From: Candidatus Nitrosopumilus sp. | Lineage (GTDB): Archaea > Thermoproteota > Nitrososphaeria > Nitrososphaerales > Nitrosopumilaceae | Direction of reading: 5' to 3' | NCBI GenBank assembly: GCA_011055585.1 | Contig: DRGT01000143.1 | Span: forward strand, 1 to 25,909 | DNA length: 25,909 nucleotides | In this document: piece by piece, positions 1 through 7,940 of the stretch | Layout of the letters: each line of letters begins with the position of its first letter | Numbering within the stretch: position 1 is the first letter of the stretch | The notes under the pieces: model-generated | Database searches by the model: none | Told to the model about the DNA's origin: nothing | Seen by the model: the letters and a program-made list of their open reading frames with translations, nothing else | Translations under genes and position numbers: made by a program

Positions 1-2
1 AT

Positions 3-506
3 GATGAAGTAGATAGGTTTGGTTTCTATATTATACGTCAGCTAAAAATTGCAATTCAAAATGAACATATGTTAAAAGAAATGGGATTAGGAAATGCAAG
101 AAATTGTCTTGGTTATAGATTGGTAGTAAAAAATATTGAAAGAACGGGTGACCATGCAGTATTAATTGCAAAAGATCTTTTAGAATTTAAAAAAGGCATT
201 AAGAAAGAACTTTTAGCAAAAATTCAGGAAATGAGTGATTTTTCGGTTTCAGTTTTAGATGATTCCTGTCTTGCTCTTTTCAAAGAAGATTACGTTCAAG
301 CCGAAAAAACAATTGAAAAAACAAATGAAATTACAAAATACGAAAAGAGGGTTCTTGATTCAACAAAATCTCTAAAGGATGATGAAGAGGTTTTTCGAGT
401 TAGAAGAATGGTTGAAAATATTCGAAGAATCTCAGAATATGCTAGTGATATAGCCGAAATTGTGCTCAATATCAATATAGAAAAAGCGTTAAAGAAGACT
501 AGATAA
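3..506 (+). CDS. PhoU-type regulator, C-terminal part (5' end outside window)
   Basis: The reading frame is open from the left edge (DEVDRFGFYIIRQL...) and ends in TAA, so the first visible Met (position 69) is internal and the gene starts upstream. The 167 or so visible residues are all-helical and carry the PhoU-domain signature D-E-V-D-R followed by R-N-C-L-G-Y-R-L-V-V-K-N-I-E-R-T-G-D-H-A. PhoU proteins are three-helix-bundle regulators of phosphate uptake; archaeal versions often have an AbrB-like N-terminal domain, which would lie outside the window. Only 9 bases separate it from the next gene, so it probably heads or belongs to the hflX-trm56-tfe transcript. Family assignment is firm; the specific phosphate role is inferred. 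Confidence 0.85.
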   Translation, partial: DEVDRFGFYIIRQLKIAIQNEHMLKEMGLGNARNCLGYRLVVKNIERTGDHAVLIAKDLLEFKKGIKKELLAKIQEMSDFSVSVLDDSCLALFKEDYVQAEKTIEKTNEITKYEKRVLDSTKSLKDDEEVFRVRRMVENIRRISEYASDIAEIVLNINIEKALKKTR

Positions 507-515
507 CCAATCGGT

Positions 516-1640
516 ATGAAAACTGCAATTTTGATTACCTATGATAAAGAGGATGCGGTAAATGAGGCTACAGCCCTATGTGATTCAGCAGGTTACAAAG
601 TTCCTAAAATTATTAAACAAAAATTTCTGAAGAGGCCAAAATATGGAATTAGTGAGGAGATACTGAAGAGATTAGAAGATGATGCAAAAAAAATCAGACC
701 TGATGTAATTGTGTATGATGAGATTCTAAAACCTAGTCAAAATTACAATCTTGCATCAAAATTACACAGAAACATACTGGATCGTGAAGCATTGATTTTA
801 GAAATTTTTGAAAGTAGAGTATCTAATTCTGAATCAAAGCTACAGGTAAAGTTAGCTCAAATGCGTTATGAAATGTCTCGAGCCAGAGAAAAGGTAAGAC
901 TAGCTAAAATGGGTGAGCAGCCTGGATTTTTTGGAATTGGAAAATTCGAAGTTGATGTTTACTATAATGATATCAAACACAGGATGGAAACTGTAAAATC
1001 TAAATTAAAAAAGGCAGGAAAGCAACGAGAACTTCATAGACAATCAAGAAAGAGATTAGGGTTTAAGACAATTTCGCTTGCAGGTTATACTTCAGCTGGA
1101 AAAACTACTTTATTTAATAAACTAACTGGAGAACAACGCCAAAAGGGAGACGAGCTTTTCACTACTCTTTCAACAACAGTAAGAAGGTTAACAATAAAAC
1201 AAAAGGCGTTTTTAATTTCAGATACTGTAGGTTTTATCAGTAAACTTCCTGCGTACATGATTGAGGCCTTCAAATCTACTCTTGAAGAATTGCTATATTC
1301 TGATTTGGTTGTTGTAGTAATTGATGTAAGCGATTCATTATTTGATCTAAAAAAGAAGTTCAACAGTTGTAAAAAAACACTAAATGAAATTGGTGTTGAA
1401 CAAGACAGGATTATTTATGCCTTAAACAAGGCAGAATTACTGGATCAAAATGAAATTTTAGAAAAGGTAGAATATTTGGGATTAGAAGAAAATAAAAGAT
1501 GGGTTCAAGTTTCTGCTAAAACTGGACAAAACACAAAAGAGTTTAAAGAATTAATAAAAAATGTAATAGATTCCCAAGACAAACCAATGACAAAGAAAAA
1601 ATCCCTAAAAGAGGAGCTAGGAAAAATCTATGGTAATTGA
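516..1640 (+). CDS. hflX: GTPase HflX
   Basis: A 374-residue HflX-family (Obg/HflX superfamily) GTPase. The N-terminal half is the HflX-specific domain with a long basic coiled coil (about residues 100-180, including the [30 protein letters not shown] core). The G domain follows: P-loop [14 protein letters not shown] from residue 190, switch [10 protein letters not shown]3 [11 protein letters not shown]4 NKAE and G5 SAKTG. HflX binds the large ribosomal subunit and in bacteria rescues or splits stalled ribosomes. Start is ATG, 9 bases after the PhoU-type gene; the 3' end overlaps trm56 by 11 bases, which suggests translational coupling. All GTPase motifs are intact. Confidence 0.95.
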   Translation: MKTAILITYDKEDAVNEATALCDSAGYKVPKIIKQKFLKRPKYGISEEILKRLEDDAKKIRPDVIVYDEILKPSQNYNLASKLHRNILDREALILEIFESRVSNSESKLQVKLAQMRYEMSRAREKVRLAKMGEQPGFFGIGKFEVDVYYNDIKHRMETVKSKLKKAGKQRELHRQSRKRLGFKTISLAGYTSAGKTTLFNKLTGEQRQKGDELFTTLSTTVRRLTIKQKAFLISDTVGFISKLPAYMIEAFKSTLEELLYSDLVVVVIDVSDSLFDLKKKFNSCKKTLNEIGVEQDRIIYALNKAELLDQNEILEKVEYLGLEENKRWVQVSAKTGQNTKEFKELIKNVIDSQDKPMTKKKSLKEELGKIYGN

Positions 1641-2160
1641 AGTTCTAAGAATTGGACAACGTCTTGTAAGAGATGATAGAGTTACAACACATGTTGCTTT
1701 AGTTGCAAGAGCATTTGGTGCATCTAAAATTTACATGAATGAGGTTAATCCTGAGATAAAAGATACGCTTGAAAAGATTAACAAAACTTGGGGTGGCGAT
1801 TTTGAAATTTCATTTATTGATAATTGGAAAGAAGTCATAAAGAAAAAGAAAGATTCTGCCAAAATTGTTCATCTTACCATGTATGGTGAAAATGTTAATG
1901 ATGTTGAATCAAATCTGAAAAACGAACAGGATTTGTTAATTGTGGTAGGAGCAGAAAAGGTTCCAATGGAGATTTATGATTTGGCAGACTGTAATGTAGC
2001 AATTGGAGGCCAACCTCATTCAGAAATTAGTGCCTTGGCAGTTTTGTTAGATAGAATTTTGAAAGGAAAACAATTCCATGCTCCTTTTGATAATGCACAA
2101 AGAAAGATCATTCCTACAAAACAAGGCAAAAATGTCGTGGTGAACAAGACAAGGGATTAA
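1630..2160 (+). CDS. trm56: tRNA (cytidine(56)-2'-O)-methyltransferase aTrm56
   Basis: A 176-residue SPOUT-class methyltransferase. The N-terminus ([21 protein letters not shown]) and the knotted C-terminal part ([19 protein letters not shown], then [23 protein letters not shown]) are characteristic of archaeal aTrm56, which methylates the 2'-hydroxyl of C56 in the T-loop of tRNAs using S-adenosylmethionine. Length matches the family. The ATG overlaps the end of hflX by 11 bases, and the purine-rich GAGGAG and AGGA stretches in the hflX tail can serve as ribosome-binding sites. It lies between hflX and tfe in what looks like a translation/transcription operon. Confidence 0.93.
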   Translation: MVIEVLRIGQRLVRDDRVTTHVALVARAFGASKIYMNEVNPEIKDTLEKINKTWGGDFEISFIDNWKEVIKKKKDSAKIVHLTMYGENVNDVESNLKNEQDLLIVVGAEKVPMEIYDLADCNVAIGGQPHSEISALAVLLDRILKGKQFHAPFDNAQRKIIPTKQGKNVVVNKTRD

Positions 2161-2186
2161 TAATCCTAGAGAGTCAGGAATTTAGA

Positions 2187-2702
2187 TTGGTTGACAAGTA
2201 CGAAGATCCTTTTGTAAAAATTTCTGAAATGATTGGTGGCGATGAATATCTCAAAGTTGCACGTTCACTTTTGAAAGCAGAAGATGCAACTGATGAAGAA
2301 ATTGCAAGCTCTACTGGACTAAGAATTAACATGGTTAGAAAAGTTCTCTATGACTTGTTTGGAAAATCACTAATTACTGGAATTAGAGTCAAGGATGAAA
2401 GAAAGGGCTGGTTTGTTTACAGATGGCGTTCAAGACGAGAAGAAGTTGAGAACTTTATTGAAAATCAGAAAAAGAAGATTAGTGAAAGACTACAACAAAG
2501 ATTAGATTTTGAGAGTTCTTCTGAATTTTACCACTGTGGTAATGAAGATTGTCCAAGAGTTACCTTTGAGGACTCTTTAGAAGCAATGTTCAAGTGTCCT
2601 TCATGTAATCAGGTTCTAAACCTAAAAAAGAATGATAAAGCAAAAAAGGCGTTTGCAAAAAAGATCGACCAAATTAAAAACGATATGCAACAAGTTTTCT
2701 GA
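2187..2702 (+). CDS. tfe: Transcription initiation factor E alpha subunit (TFE)
   Basis: A 171-residue homologue of archaeal TFE / eukaryotic TFIIE-alpha. Residues about 10-90 form the winged-helix domain (ATDEEIASSTGLRINMVRKV...), followed by a charged helical linker (about 90-115) and a C-terminal zinc ribbon with cysteines in CGNEDC and CPSC. TFE stabilises the open transcription complex together with RNA polymerase, TBP and TFB. The start is a TTG codon, as no ATG or GTG lies in frame between the upstream stop and the winged helix; an AGTCAGGAA stretch lies ahead of it. It follows trm56 by 26 bases and is probably co-transcribed. Confidence 0.93.
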   Translation: MVDKYEDPFVKISEMIGGDEYLKVARSLLKAEDATDEEIASSTGLRINMVRKVLYDLFGKSLITGIRVKDERKGWFVYRWRSRREEVENFIENQKKKISERLQQRLDFESSSEFYHCGNEDCPRVTFEDSLEAMFKCPSCNQVLNLKKNDKAKKAFAKKIDQIKNDMQQVF

Positions 2703-2739
2703 GTCTTAAGTCTTTGTGGTTGAAAACTGGACATAACCC

Positions 2740-2746
2740 TAAATAC
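2740..2746 (+). promoter_or_regulatory. TATA-like box, near-leaderless promoter
   Basis: TAAATAC preceded by CCC, centred about 30 bases before the ATG at 2773. With the usual archaeal spacing of about 26 bases the transcript would begin within a few bases of the start codon. It separates a new transcription unit from the upstream tfe operon. The box is read by eye only. Confidence 0.45.
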
Positions 2747-2772
2747 AAATTGGGGATAACATGAGATAAATC

Positions 2773-3150
2773 ATGTCAGAACAAAAATCTCACGAGTATA
2801 GTATTTTCCAACAAAAATGTGATCTCTTGCTAAAAGAAGATGAAGTAAGATTTGCAGGTCTGATAAATAATATGGGTAAATTAGTTGTTGGCGGATTCAA
2901 AGAAGGAATATCACCATATGAAGATGAAGCTGAACGACAAAAAATGTTCATGGAACTTGCATTACGAGTTTCTATGAGAATGGAATTTGATTATAGTTTA
3001 GGTCCTGTAAAATATTCTGCCTCAAGAAGAGAAAAAGTCGTGATGATGAGTTTTCCAATTAACAATAATGTTCTGATGATATCTGCAGATCCTTCCATCG
3101 ATATTGAAAAATTTGCTAAAAGAGCACTCAAAATAATTGGTAAACTGTGA
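2773..3150 (+). CDS. Conserved thaumarchaeal protein, DUF6659-like
   Basis: A 125-residue soluble protein that I recognise only as resembling a thaumarchaeal family of unknown function (DUF6659-like). The pattern RFAGLINNMGKLVVGGFKEG, a charged helical middle (EDEAERQKMFMELALRVSM) and a C-terminal strand-rich part (KVVMMSFPINNNVLMISADPS) suggest a compact alpha/beta fold like small sensor or roadblock-type domains; this fold guess is inference. No transmembrane segment or metal motif is seen. The ATG follows a TATA-like box closely. The stop codon overlaps the GTG of the next gene (GTGA), so the two are translationally coupled. Confidence 0.75.
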   Translation: MSEQKSHEYSIFQQKCDLLLKEDEVRFAGLINNMGKLVVGGFKEGISPYEDEAERQKMFMELALRVSMRMEFDYSLGPVKYSASRREKVVMMSFPINNNVLMISADPSIDIEKFAKRALKIIGKL

Positions 3151-3578
3151 CTACTGAAACCACAGAAGAAACTTCCTCTCAAGTTGACGTTTCGGTATGC
3201 GATATTATGAAGGGCAATACGTCAGAAATTATTAAAAAAATGGAATCACAGATTCCTACATATTTTCAAATGCATTCTGATGTATACACTGAATTTCTAC
3301 ATACTATGGATGATTTGTTTGGAACATGTTTTATTGCAGAAAAAGAATTTTTTGATAAATTAAACTTCGATCAATATACTCTGAAACTTTTTGACAGTTA
3401 CTGGAAAAATATAACAAAAATGTATTCATCCCAAATTGACATGTCAACGAATTTTTTGCGAACATATTCTCAGATGAGAATTTCTGGAATAAAATTATTT
3501 GATAATTATATACATGTAATGATGGAGTCATACACGAAAATGCTTTCTCAGTACAATTTCTCACTTGGAAATAAGTGA
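3147..3578 (+). CDS. Hypothetical helical, aromatic-rich protein (phasin-like appearance)
   Basis: A 143-residue protein that I do not recognise. After a Thr/Glu-rich N-terminal tail of about 15 residues it appears entirely helical, with Phe/Tyr/Met recurring every three to four residues (for example FFDKLNFDQYTLKLFDSYW), giving amphipathic helices like those of phasins or coiled-coil adaptors. That resemblance is only in composition. The GTG start overlaps the previous stop in a GTGA junction, and an aldehyde dehydrogenase follows 35 bases later, so all three may share a transcript. No signal peptide or metal-binding motif is visible. Confidence 0.65.
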   Translation: MTTETTEETSSQVDVSVCDIMKGNTSEIIKKMESQIPTYFQMHSDVYTEFLHTMDDLFGTCFIAEKEFFDKLNFDQYTLKLFDSYWKNITKMYSSQIDMSTNFLRTYSQMRISGIKLFDNYIHVMMESYTKMLSQYNFSLGNK

Positions 3579-3613
3579 CAGAATTAAATTACGGCTCTCT
3601 TAGGTGATAATCC

Positions 3614-5005
3614 TTGACTCAGATTACTACAATTAATCCAGCTACTGAAGAGCAGATTGCTAGTTATGATCCTATGAGTAAGGAAAGAGTCAATCGTCTT
3701 GTAGAAAAAGCTAAAAGAGCATTTCCTGAATGGAAAAAAGATCTTGAGAAAAGAAGGGGTTACATTTACAATCTTGTTCAATATCTTAACAAGAACAAAA
3801 AAAAGCTTGCAGAAATTGCAACAGCTGAAATGGGCAAAACTATCAATGAATCAATTAGTGAAGTTGAAAAATGTGCATGGGGACTAGAGTTTTATGCAGA
3901 TCATGCCAGTAGTTTTCTTTCAGAAGAAATTCTCAATACAGATGCAAGAAAAAGTTTCATCACTTTTGAGCCACTTGGAGTTATTGGTTCAATCATGCCT
4001 TGGAATTTTCCATATTGGCAGGGATTACGATTTGCTGCTCCTTGTTTGATGGCTGGAAATACCATCATAATGAAACCCTCGCGTATAACTATTCAATGTG
4101 GAATTGAAATTGAAAAGGCCTTTCTAGATTCTGGTTTTTCGGAGGGAATTTTTCAAACTTTGGTTGGAAGCGTAGAATCTGCAAATTACCTTATTGATTC
4201 TGATGTAAATGCAGTAACATTCACGGGCAGTACATATGCAGGCTCAAAGGTAGCGGAAAGATCCTCGGCAAATTTGAAAAAATGTGTTTTAGAGTTGGGA
4301 GGAAGTGATCCCTTTATCGTTTTAGAAGATGCAACTATAGACAAAGCAGCAGAGGGTGCTGTCAAAGGTAGATTTATCAACTGTGGACAAAGTTGCATTG
4401 CATCAAAAAGATTTTTCGTAGTGAAAAATGTAGCAGATGATTTTATTGAAAAATTTGTGAAAAAAGCTTCAGAATTAAAAGTTGGTGATCCAACAAAAAC
4501 TGAAACTGATATTGGTCCACTATCTAGTAAAGAAAGTCTTGAAACAATTTCTGGTATAGTTGAAGATGCAAAAGAAAAAGGTGCTGATATTCTTTTAGGT
4601 GGTTCTGAGATAGATGGAAAAGGTTACTTTTATCAACCAACTATTATGAAAAACATAACTCGTGAAATGAGGATAGCAAAAGAAGAAACATTTGGCCCTG
4701 TTGCACCAATTACAATTGTAGATAATGAAAGAGAAGCAATTCGATTAGCAAACGATAATGAGTTTGGACTAGGTGCAAGTATTTGGACTGAAAATCTAAC
4801 TAAAGCAGAACAATTATCACGAAAAATTGAATCTGGAATTGTTAGTGTAAATAATGTAGTAATTTCTGATCCACGAATTCCATTTGGGGGAATAAAACAT
4901 AGTGGATTTGGACGAGAGCTTTCACGTTATGGAATGTTAGAATTTGTTAACATAAAATCGGTTAGATTCTATGAGAACCTTATTAGTCATCACTATGTAG
5001 AATAG
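3614..5005 (+). CDS. NAD(P)-dependent aldehyde dehydrogenase (semialdehyde dehydrogenase type)
   Basis: A complete 463-residue member of the aldehyde dehydrogenase superfamily. The catalytic cysteine is C261 in NCGQSC and the general base is E227 in ELGG, with the canonical 34-residue spacing; cofactor motifs PWNFPYWQG, KPSRIT and FTGSTYAGS and the C-terminal PFGGIKHSGFGRE are intact. The short N-terminus and overall pattern resemble succinate-semialdehyde dehydrogenases. In thaumarchaea such enzymes have been proposed to handle succinyl/malonyl semialdehyde steps of the 3-hydroxypropionate/4-hydroxybutyrate cycle; the substrate here is inferred. The TTG start at 3614 is preceded by GGTGAT (3603-3608), a good Shine-Dalgarno sequence 5 bases away. 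Confidence 0.92.
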   Translation: MTQITTINPATEEQIASYDPMSKERVNRLVEKAKRAFPEWKKDLEKRRGYIYNLVQYLNKNKKKLAEIATAEMGKTINESISEVEKCAWGLEFYADHASSFLSEEILNTDARKSFITFEPLGVIGSIMPWNFPYWQGLRFAAPCLMAGNTIIMKPSRITIQCGIEIEKAFLDSGFSEGIFQTLVGSVESANYLIDSDVNAVTFTGSTYAGSKVAERSSANLKKCVLELGGSDPFIVLEDATIDKAAEGAVKGRFINCGQSCIASKRFFVVKNVADDFIEKFVKKASELKVGDPTKTETDIGPLSSKESLETISGIVEDAKEKGADILLGGSEIDGKGYFYQPTIMKNITREMRIAKEETFGPVAPITIVDNEREAIRLANDNEFGLGASIWTENLTKAEQLSRKIESGIVSVNNVVISDPRIPFGGIKHSGFGRELSRYGMLEFVNIKSVRFYENLISHHYVE

Positions 5006-5013
5006 CTTTAGAG

Positions 5014-5020
5014 TTTTTTT
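5014..5020 (+). terminator. Oligo-T terminator after aldehyde dehydrogenase
   Basis: A run of seven T on the + strand starts 9 bases after the aldehyde dehydrogenase stop codon and touches the 3' end of the convergent gene at 5019. Archaeal RNA polymerase terminates at such oligo-T tracts without needing a hairpin. Inferred from sequence only. Confidence 0.5.
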
Positions 5021-5279
5021 ATTTATTCGCTAATCGTTTTGATTTTATAAAGACCCAAATTTTCTTTGTCATTTCACTTGGAGTGACAGGTTTTGTACCA
5101 AAAATTTGTTCCACTGTTTCTGTTCGTCCTACAAAGTTAATTGCATAACCACCGAATGGTTTTCTTTTAGATTTACTTTTAGAACTACTCTTTGATCTAC
5201 TTTTTGTTTTTCTTCGACTCTTTGCTTTTGTTTTTCGTCTACTCTTAGCTTTTGTTTTTCTTCTTTTTTTAGCTGCCAA
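5019..5279 (-). CDS. Histone H1-like basic protein with SWIB-like C-terminus
   Basis: An 86-residue protein in two parts. Residues 1-43 are almost wholly Lys/Arg/Ser/Thr and contain three tandem eight-residue units (RRKTKAKS, RRKTKAKS, RRKTKSRS), resembling the tails of histone H1 or bacterial Hc1-type proteins. Residues about 45-86 contain VEQIFGTKPVTPSEMTKKIW followed by VFIKSKRL, which resembles part of a SWIB/MDM2 domain (hydrophobic T-x-x-E-x-x-K-K-x-W-x-x-I-K pattern). A full SWIB domain is about 75 residues, so this is a reduced or half-length version. A DNA- or chromatin-associated role is inferred. It is convergent with the aldehyde dehydrogenase. Confidence 0.75.
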   Translation of the reverse strand: MAAKKRRKTKAKSRRKTKAKSRRKTKSRSKSSSKSKSKRKPFGGYAINFVGRTETVEQIFGTKPVTPSEMTKKIWVFIKSKRLANK

Positions 5280-5360
5280 TATCGAAATTTTATGACAGTT
5301 TTAGTATAAGAACTTAGAGGTTAAATCAAGTGTAACAATTTGTGGTTTAAGAATGAAATA

Positions 5361-6017
5361 TTACAATTTTGTATAATGTAAAACAAGTTCATTCTTTTGT
5401 TGTTTTATTTTTTTTAGTTTAAGTTTAGTTGATTTTGAAATTTTTGAAAATCCAAGTCCTTGTACTAAATTAATCGATTTTGTACCTCCTATAAGAAACG
5501 GAGTTACTGTTACAATAATTTCATCAAAAAGACCTTGTTTAATAAATTCCCAATTAACAGTTCCGCCACCTTCTAACAGGAGTTTTTTTATTTTTCTTTT
5601 TTCAAGTTGTTTTAAAAGTTGCTTTAAATTTACTTTGTTTTCTCCAGTAACAATTATTTCTAGAGGGTATTTTTTTAATCTTTGAAGATTTTTGTTAGAA
5701 ATATTTTTTGAAACTGCTAAAATTGTTGAAATCTTGTTACATGTCTTGATAATTTTTGATTTTGATGAAATTTTACCTCGTGAATCTAGAATTATTCTTA
5801 TTGGATTTCTACCTTTAACATATTTTACTGAAAGAATTGGATCATCACGCCGCAAAGTATTTTTTCCAATTAAGATTGCGTCAACTTTAGAACGTAGTTT
5901 GTGAACTCTAATTTTATCTATTTTTGATGAAAGATTTGAATCTCCAGTTTTTGTTGCTATTTTTCCATCAACAGAGATTGCCGCACTAAGAATAATGTGT
6001 GGTCTAGATTTTGCCAT
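5361..6017 (-). CDS. arfC: 2,5-diamino-6-(ribosylamino)pyrimidinone 5'-phosphate reductase (ArfC/RibD reductase domain)
   Basis: A 218-residue RibD C-terminal-type (dihydrofolate-reductase fold) enzyme. Motifs RPHIILSAAISVDGKIAT at the N-terminus, LRSKVDAILIGKNTLRRDDP and KLLLEGGGTVNWEFI match archaeal/fungal reductases that convert the ribosylamino pyrimidinone phosphate to its ribitylamino form with NADPH, the third committed step of riboflavin synthesis. There is no fused deaminase domain. I chose ATG at 6017 rather than the in-frame TTG at 6035 because GGAGGT (6033-6028) lies 10 bases before the ATG and would be inside the gene otherwise. The gene overlaps the end of the upstream amidohydrolase by 14 bases and is last in the operon. 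Confidence 0.9.
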   Translation of the reverse strand: MAKSRPHIILSAAISVDGKIATKTGDSNLSSKIDKIRVHKLRSKVDAILIGKNTLRRDDPILSVKYVKGRNPIRIILDSRGKISSKSKIIKTCNKISTILAVSKNISNKNLQRLKKYPLEIIVTGENKVNLKQLLKQLEKRKIKKLLLEGGGTVNWEFIKQGLFDEIIVTVTPFLIGGTKSINLVQGLGFSKISKSTKLKLKKIKQQKNELVLHYTKL

Positions 6018-7194
6018 GAACGATTTTACCTCCAATAATTACAGATCTTATTGCGTTTTCTGATGCTCGATGAACAATTGATGCATGTGGAGAATGCATT
6101 GGTTCTAAATCAATTGAATGTTTATTAATTAAAACACAATCAGCGAGTTTTCCACGTTCTATTGTACCTATTCCTTTTTGCAAAAGTTTTCCAGCGTTTA
6201 CAGTTGCCATTTTAAGAATTTGTTTTGGATCAATTCTTTTTTTGCTTGTTGCCATAGAAACTTTCCAAAGATAATCCATTTCTCTAAACATGTCAGGAGA
6301 GTTGGTCATTACATTATCGGTTCCAATTGCAATGTTGCATCTTGTCTGAAGCATCATTTGCAAATTTGGAATTCCTTCTGCCAAGGAAGCATTTGCTCTT
6401 GGACAAATCACTATCCCTCGAGTCTTTTTTGAAGCTAGAAATAACTCGCTTTTTGATGCTTGAGTCATGTGTACCAAAAAATGAGGTTTCAGTTGTAAAG
6501 CGCGAATTACCTCAGATTTTCTAGTCATACGTTTTGAGACATTTACGCTACCTTTTGTTTCAGCAGCGTGAATAGCACGGAGTTTTTGTGTTCTAGAATA
6601 GAATCTAAGCACGGAATTACTGTTTTCATTTGCCCCACTAACGCCAATTCCATCACATTTTTTTAAAATCTCAGATAATTTGGCTCTTTCTTCTGATGGT
6701 AGGTCTATGTTTTTTTTAATTTGATTTGAATTTTGATAATATTCAATTCTACCTAAAATTATGGATCTGATTGGCACCTTTGTTAGAACTTTTTTAAGAA
6801 TTTCAACTCCGTCTATTCCGCCCTCCCTAAAATCAACAAAGGTTGTAATTCCTTTTTGTATCATAGATATGCAAGTGTTTTGCATAAAGCTTGCTAGTTG
6901 TGAAGGTTTTGTTTTTTTGAGAACTTTTGGTTTTACGCCAAATACAGGATGAATTCTTTCATCAACTGATTTGTTTAGTGTAACATCTTTTGCAATAGAA
7001 TCACCAATATGAGTATGTGAATTGATTAGTCCGGGAATCAATAGCAATCCTTCACAATCAAAAGTTTCTTCTTTTGCACTTCGTTGAATATTTTTTTGAA
7101 TTCGTTTGAATTTTTGATTTGAGATTTGAATGTTTGTTGATGAAATATATTCTAAATCTTTACCTAAAAGTACACTTGAATTTTTTAATATCAT
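6004..7194 (-). CDS. Amidohydrolase-superfamily deaminase-like protein in riboflavin operon
   Basis: A 396-residue member of the amidohydrolase superfamily, ATZ/TRZ/cytosine-deaminase-like group. The metal and catalytic residues of hydrolytic deaminases are all present: H60 and H62 in NSHTHIGD, H209 and E212 in IHAAETKG, H242 in LVHMTQ and D293 in IGTDNVMTNSPD, plus the family motif CPRANASLAEGIPNL. Small beta-sandwich halves flank the TIM barrel. It overlaps arfA by 4 bases (ATGA) and arfC by 14, so it is firmly inside the riboflavin operon. No dedicated deaminase or ArfB-type formamide hydrolase gene is otherwise seen here, so it is a candidate for the pyrimidine deamination (or deformylation) step; the substrate is inference. 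Confidence 0.88.
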   Translation of the reverse strand: MILKNSSVLLGKDLEYISSTNIQISNQKFKRIQKNIQRSAKEETFDCEGLLLIPGLINSHTHIGDSIAKDVTLNKSVDERIHPVFGVKPKVLKKTKPSQLASFMQNTCISMIQKGITTFVDFREGGIDGVEILKKVLTKVPIRSIILGRIEYYQNSNQIKKNIDLPSEERAKLSEILKKCDGIGVSGANENSNSVLRFYSRTQKLRAIHAAETKGSVNVSKRMTRKSEVIRALQLKPHFLVHMTQASKSELFLASKKTRGIVICPRANASLAEGIPNLQMMLQTRCNIAIGTDNVMTNSPDMFREMDYLWKVSMATSKKRIDPKQILKMATVNAGKLLQKGIGTIERGKLADCVLINKHSIDLEPMHSPHASIVHRASENAIRSVIIGGKIVHGKI

Positions 7195-7940
7195 GACATT
7201 TCATAAATTTCTGGTTTTTCTTTTCCAGAATCTCTGATCTTTCTTATTGTGTCAAGTGATTTTGTAGCTAGTTTTATAGCCTCTCTTGAAGTAGTTCCAG
7301 TTCCAATTCCACAATTGAGAGTTATTCCCTGTTCTTTTTTTATTAAATCAAGAAACTCTCTTGCGTTTTCTTTTGAATTTTCACTTGAAACTACCATAAA
7401 GTTGTCACCCCCCACGAAAAATGTCATTGCTTTTTTGTTAAGGAAAAATTCAGACATTTTTGCATAGAGCTTGAATATTGAAGAAGAGATTTCGTATGGT
7501 GATTTTGTTTTTCGTGTAGATGTAAGATCTTCAACATCCAAATGCATTATTGTGACCTTTTGATCTGTTTTACCATTCAAAAATCCGTAGATGTTATGCT
7601 CCCTATTCAAAAATACCTCTGATTTTTTTCCATCATGAGCTTTGAGATTAGCATCAAATGGAGATTTGTCATAACCAATTGACATCGAAAGTTTTAGGTC
7701 AAATAATGTCTCTAATTTTTCCTGGATTTCAATATGGTCATCAAGAGATAGGCAGTTTGTTATAGCAAAAAATTCATCAGATCTATTAAGAAAAACTATA
7801 CAGTTCTTCTCTGAAAATAGTTTTTGTACCTCCTTGTATAGTGAGGCTTGAAGCATCTGTAACTTGTGTTCTCTATCACTACCTAGAGTGAGAGTCCATG
7901 GCCCATAGCCGTTAATCTTGATGATTGTAAGTTGAATCAT
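7191..7940 (-). CDS. arfA: GTP cyclohydrolase III (ArfA)
   Basis: A 249-residue archaeal GTP cyclohydrolase III (GTP cyclohydrolase IIa). It begins MIQLTIIKINGYGPWTLTLG and contains the two palm-like halves of the family, including IMHLDVEDLTSTRK and the FFVGGDNFMVVSSE motif, then NCGIGTGTTSREA. The enzyme opens GTP to the formylamino-pyrimidine ribonucleotide, the first step of archaeal riboflavin and F420 precursor synthesis. Length is typical. Its ATG overlaps the ribH stop by 4 bases and its stop overlaps the amidohydrolase ATG by 4, which shows tight translational coupling. Confidence 0.93.
   Translation of the reverse strand: MIQLTIIKINGYGPWTLTLGSDREHKLQMLQASLYKEVQKLFSEKNCIVFLNRSDEFFAITNCLSLDDHIEIQEKLETLFDLKLSMSIGYDKSPFDANLKAHDGKKSEVFLNREHNIYGFLNGKTDQKVTIMHLDVEDLTSTRKTKSPYEISSSIFKLYAKMSEFFLNKKAMTFFVGGDNFMVVSSENSKENAREFLDLIKKEQGITLNCGIGTGTTSREAIKLATKSLDTIRKIRDSGKEKPEIYEMS

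Noticed and set aside
1085..1363. Minus-strand 92-residue frame inside hflX
   Set aside because: It overlaps the intact GTPase domain of hflX completely and has no recognisable family or start signals.
5180..5270. CRISPR-like direct repeats
   Set aside because: The 24-base periodicity encodes tandem eight-residue units within a basic protein tail. There are no spacers.
5361..6035. Longer arfC start at TTG 6035
   Set aside because: That start would place the strong GGAGGT ribosome-binding site inside the coding sequence. The ATG at 6017 has it at a proper distance.
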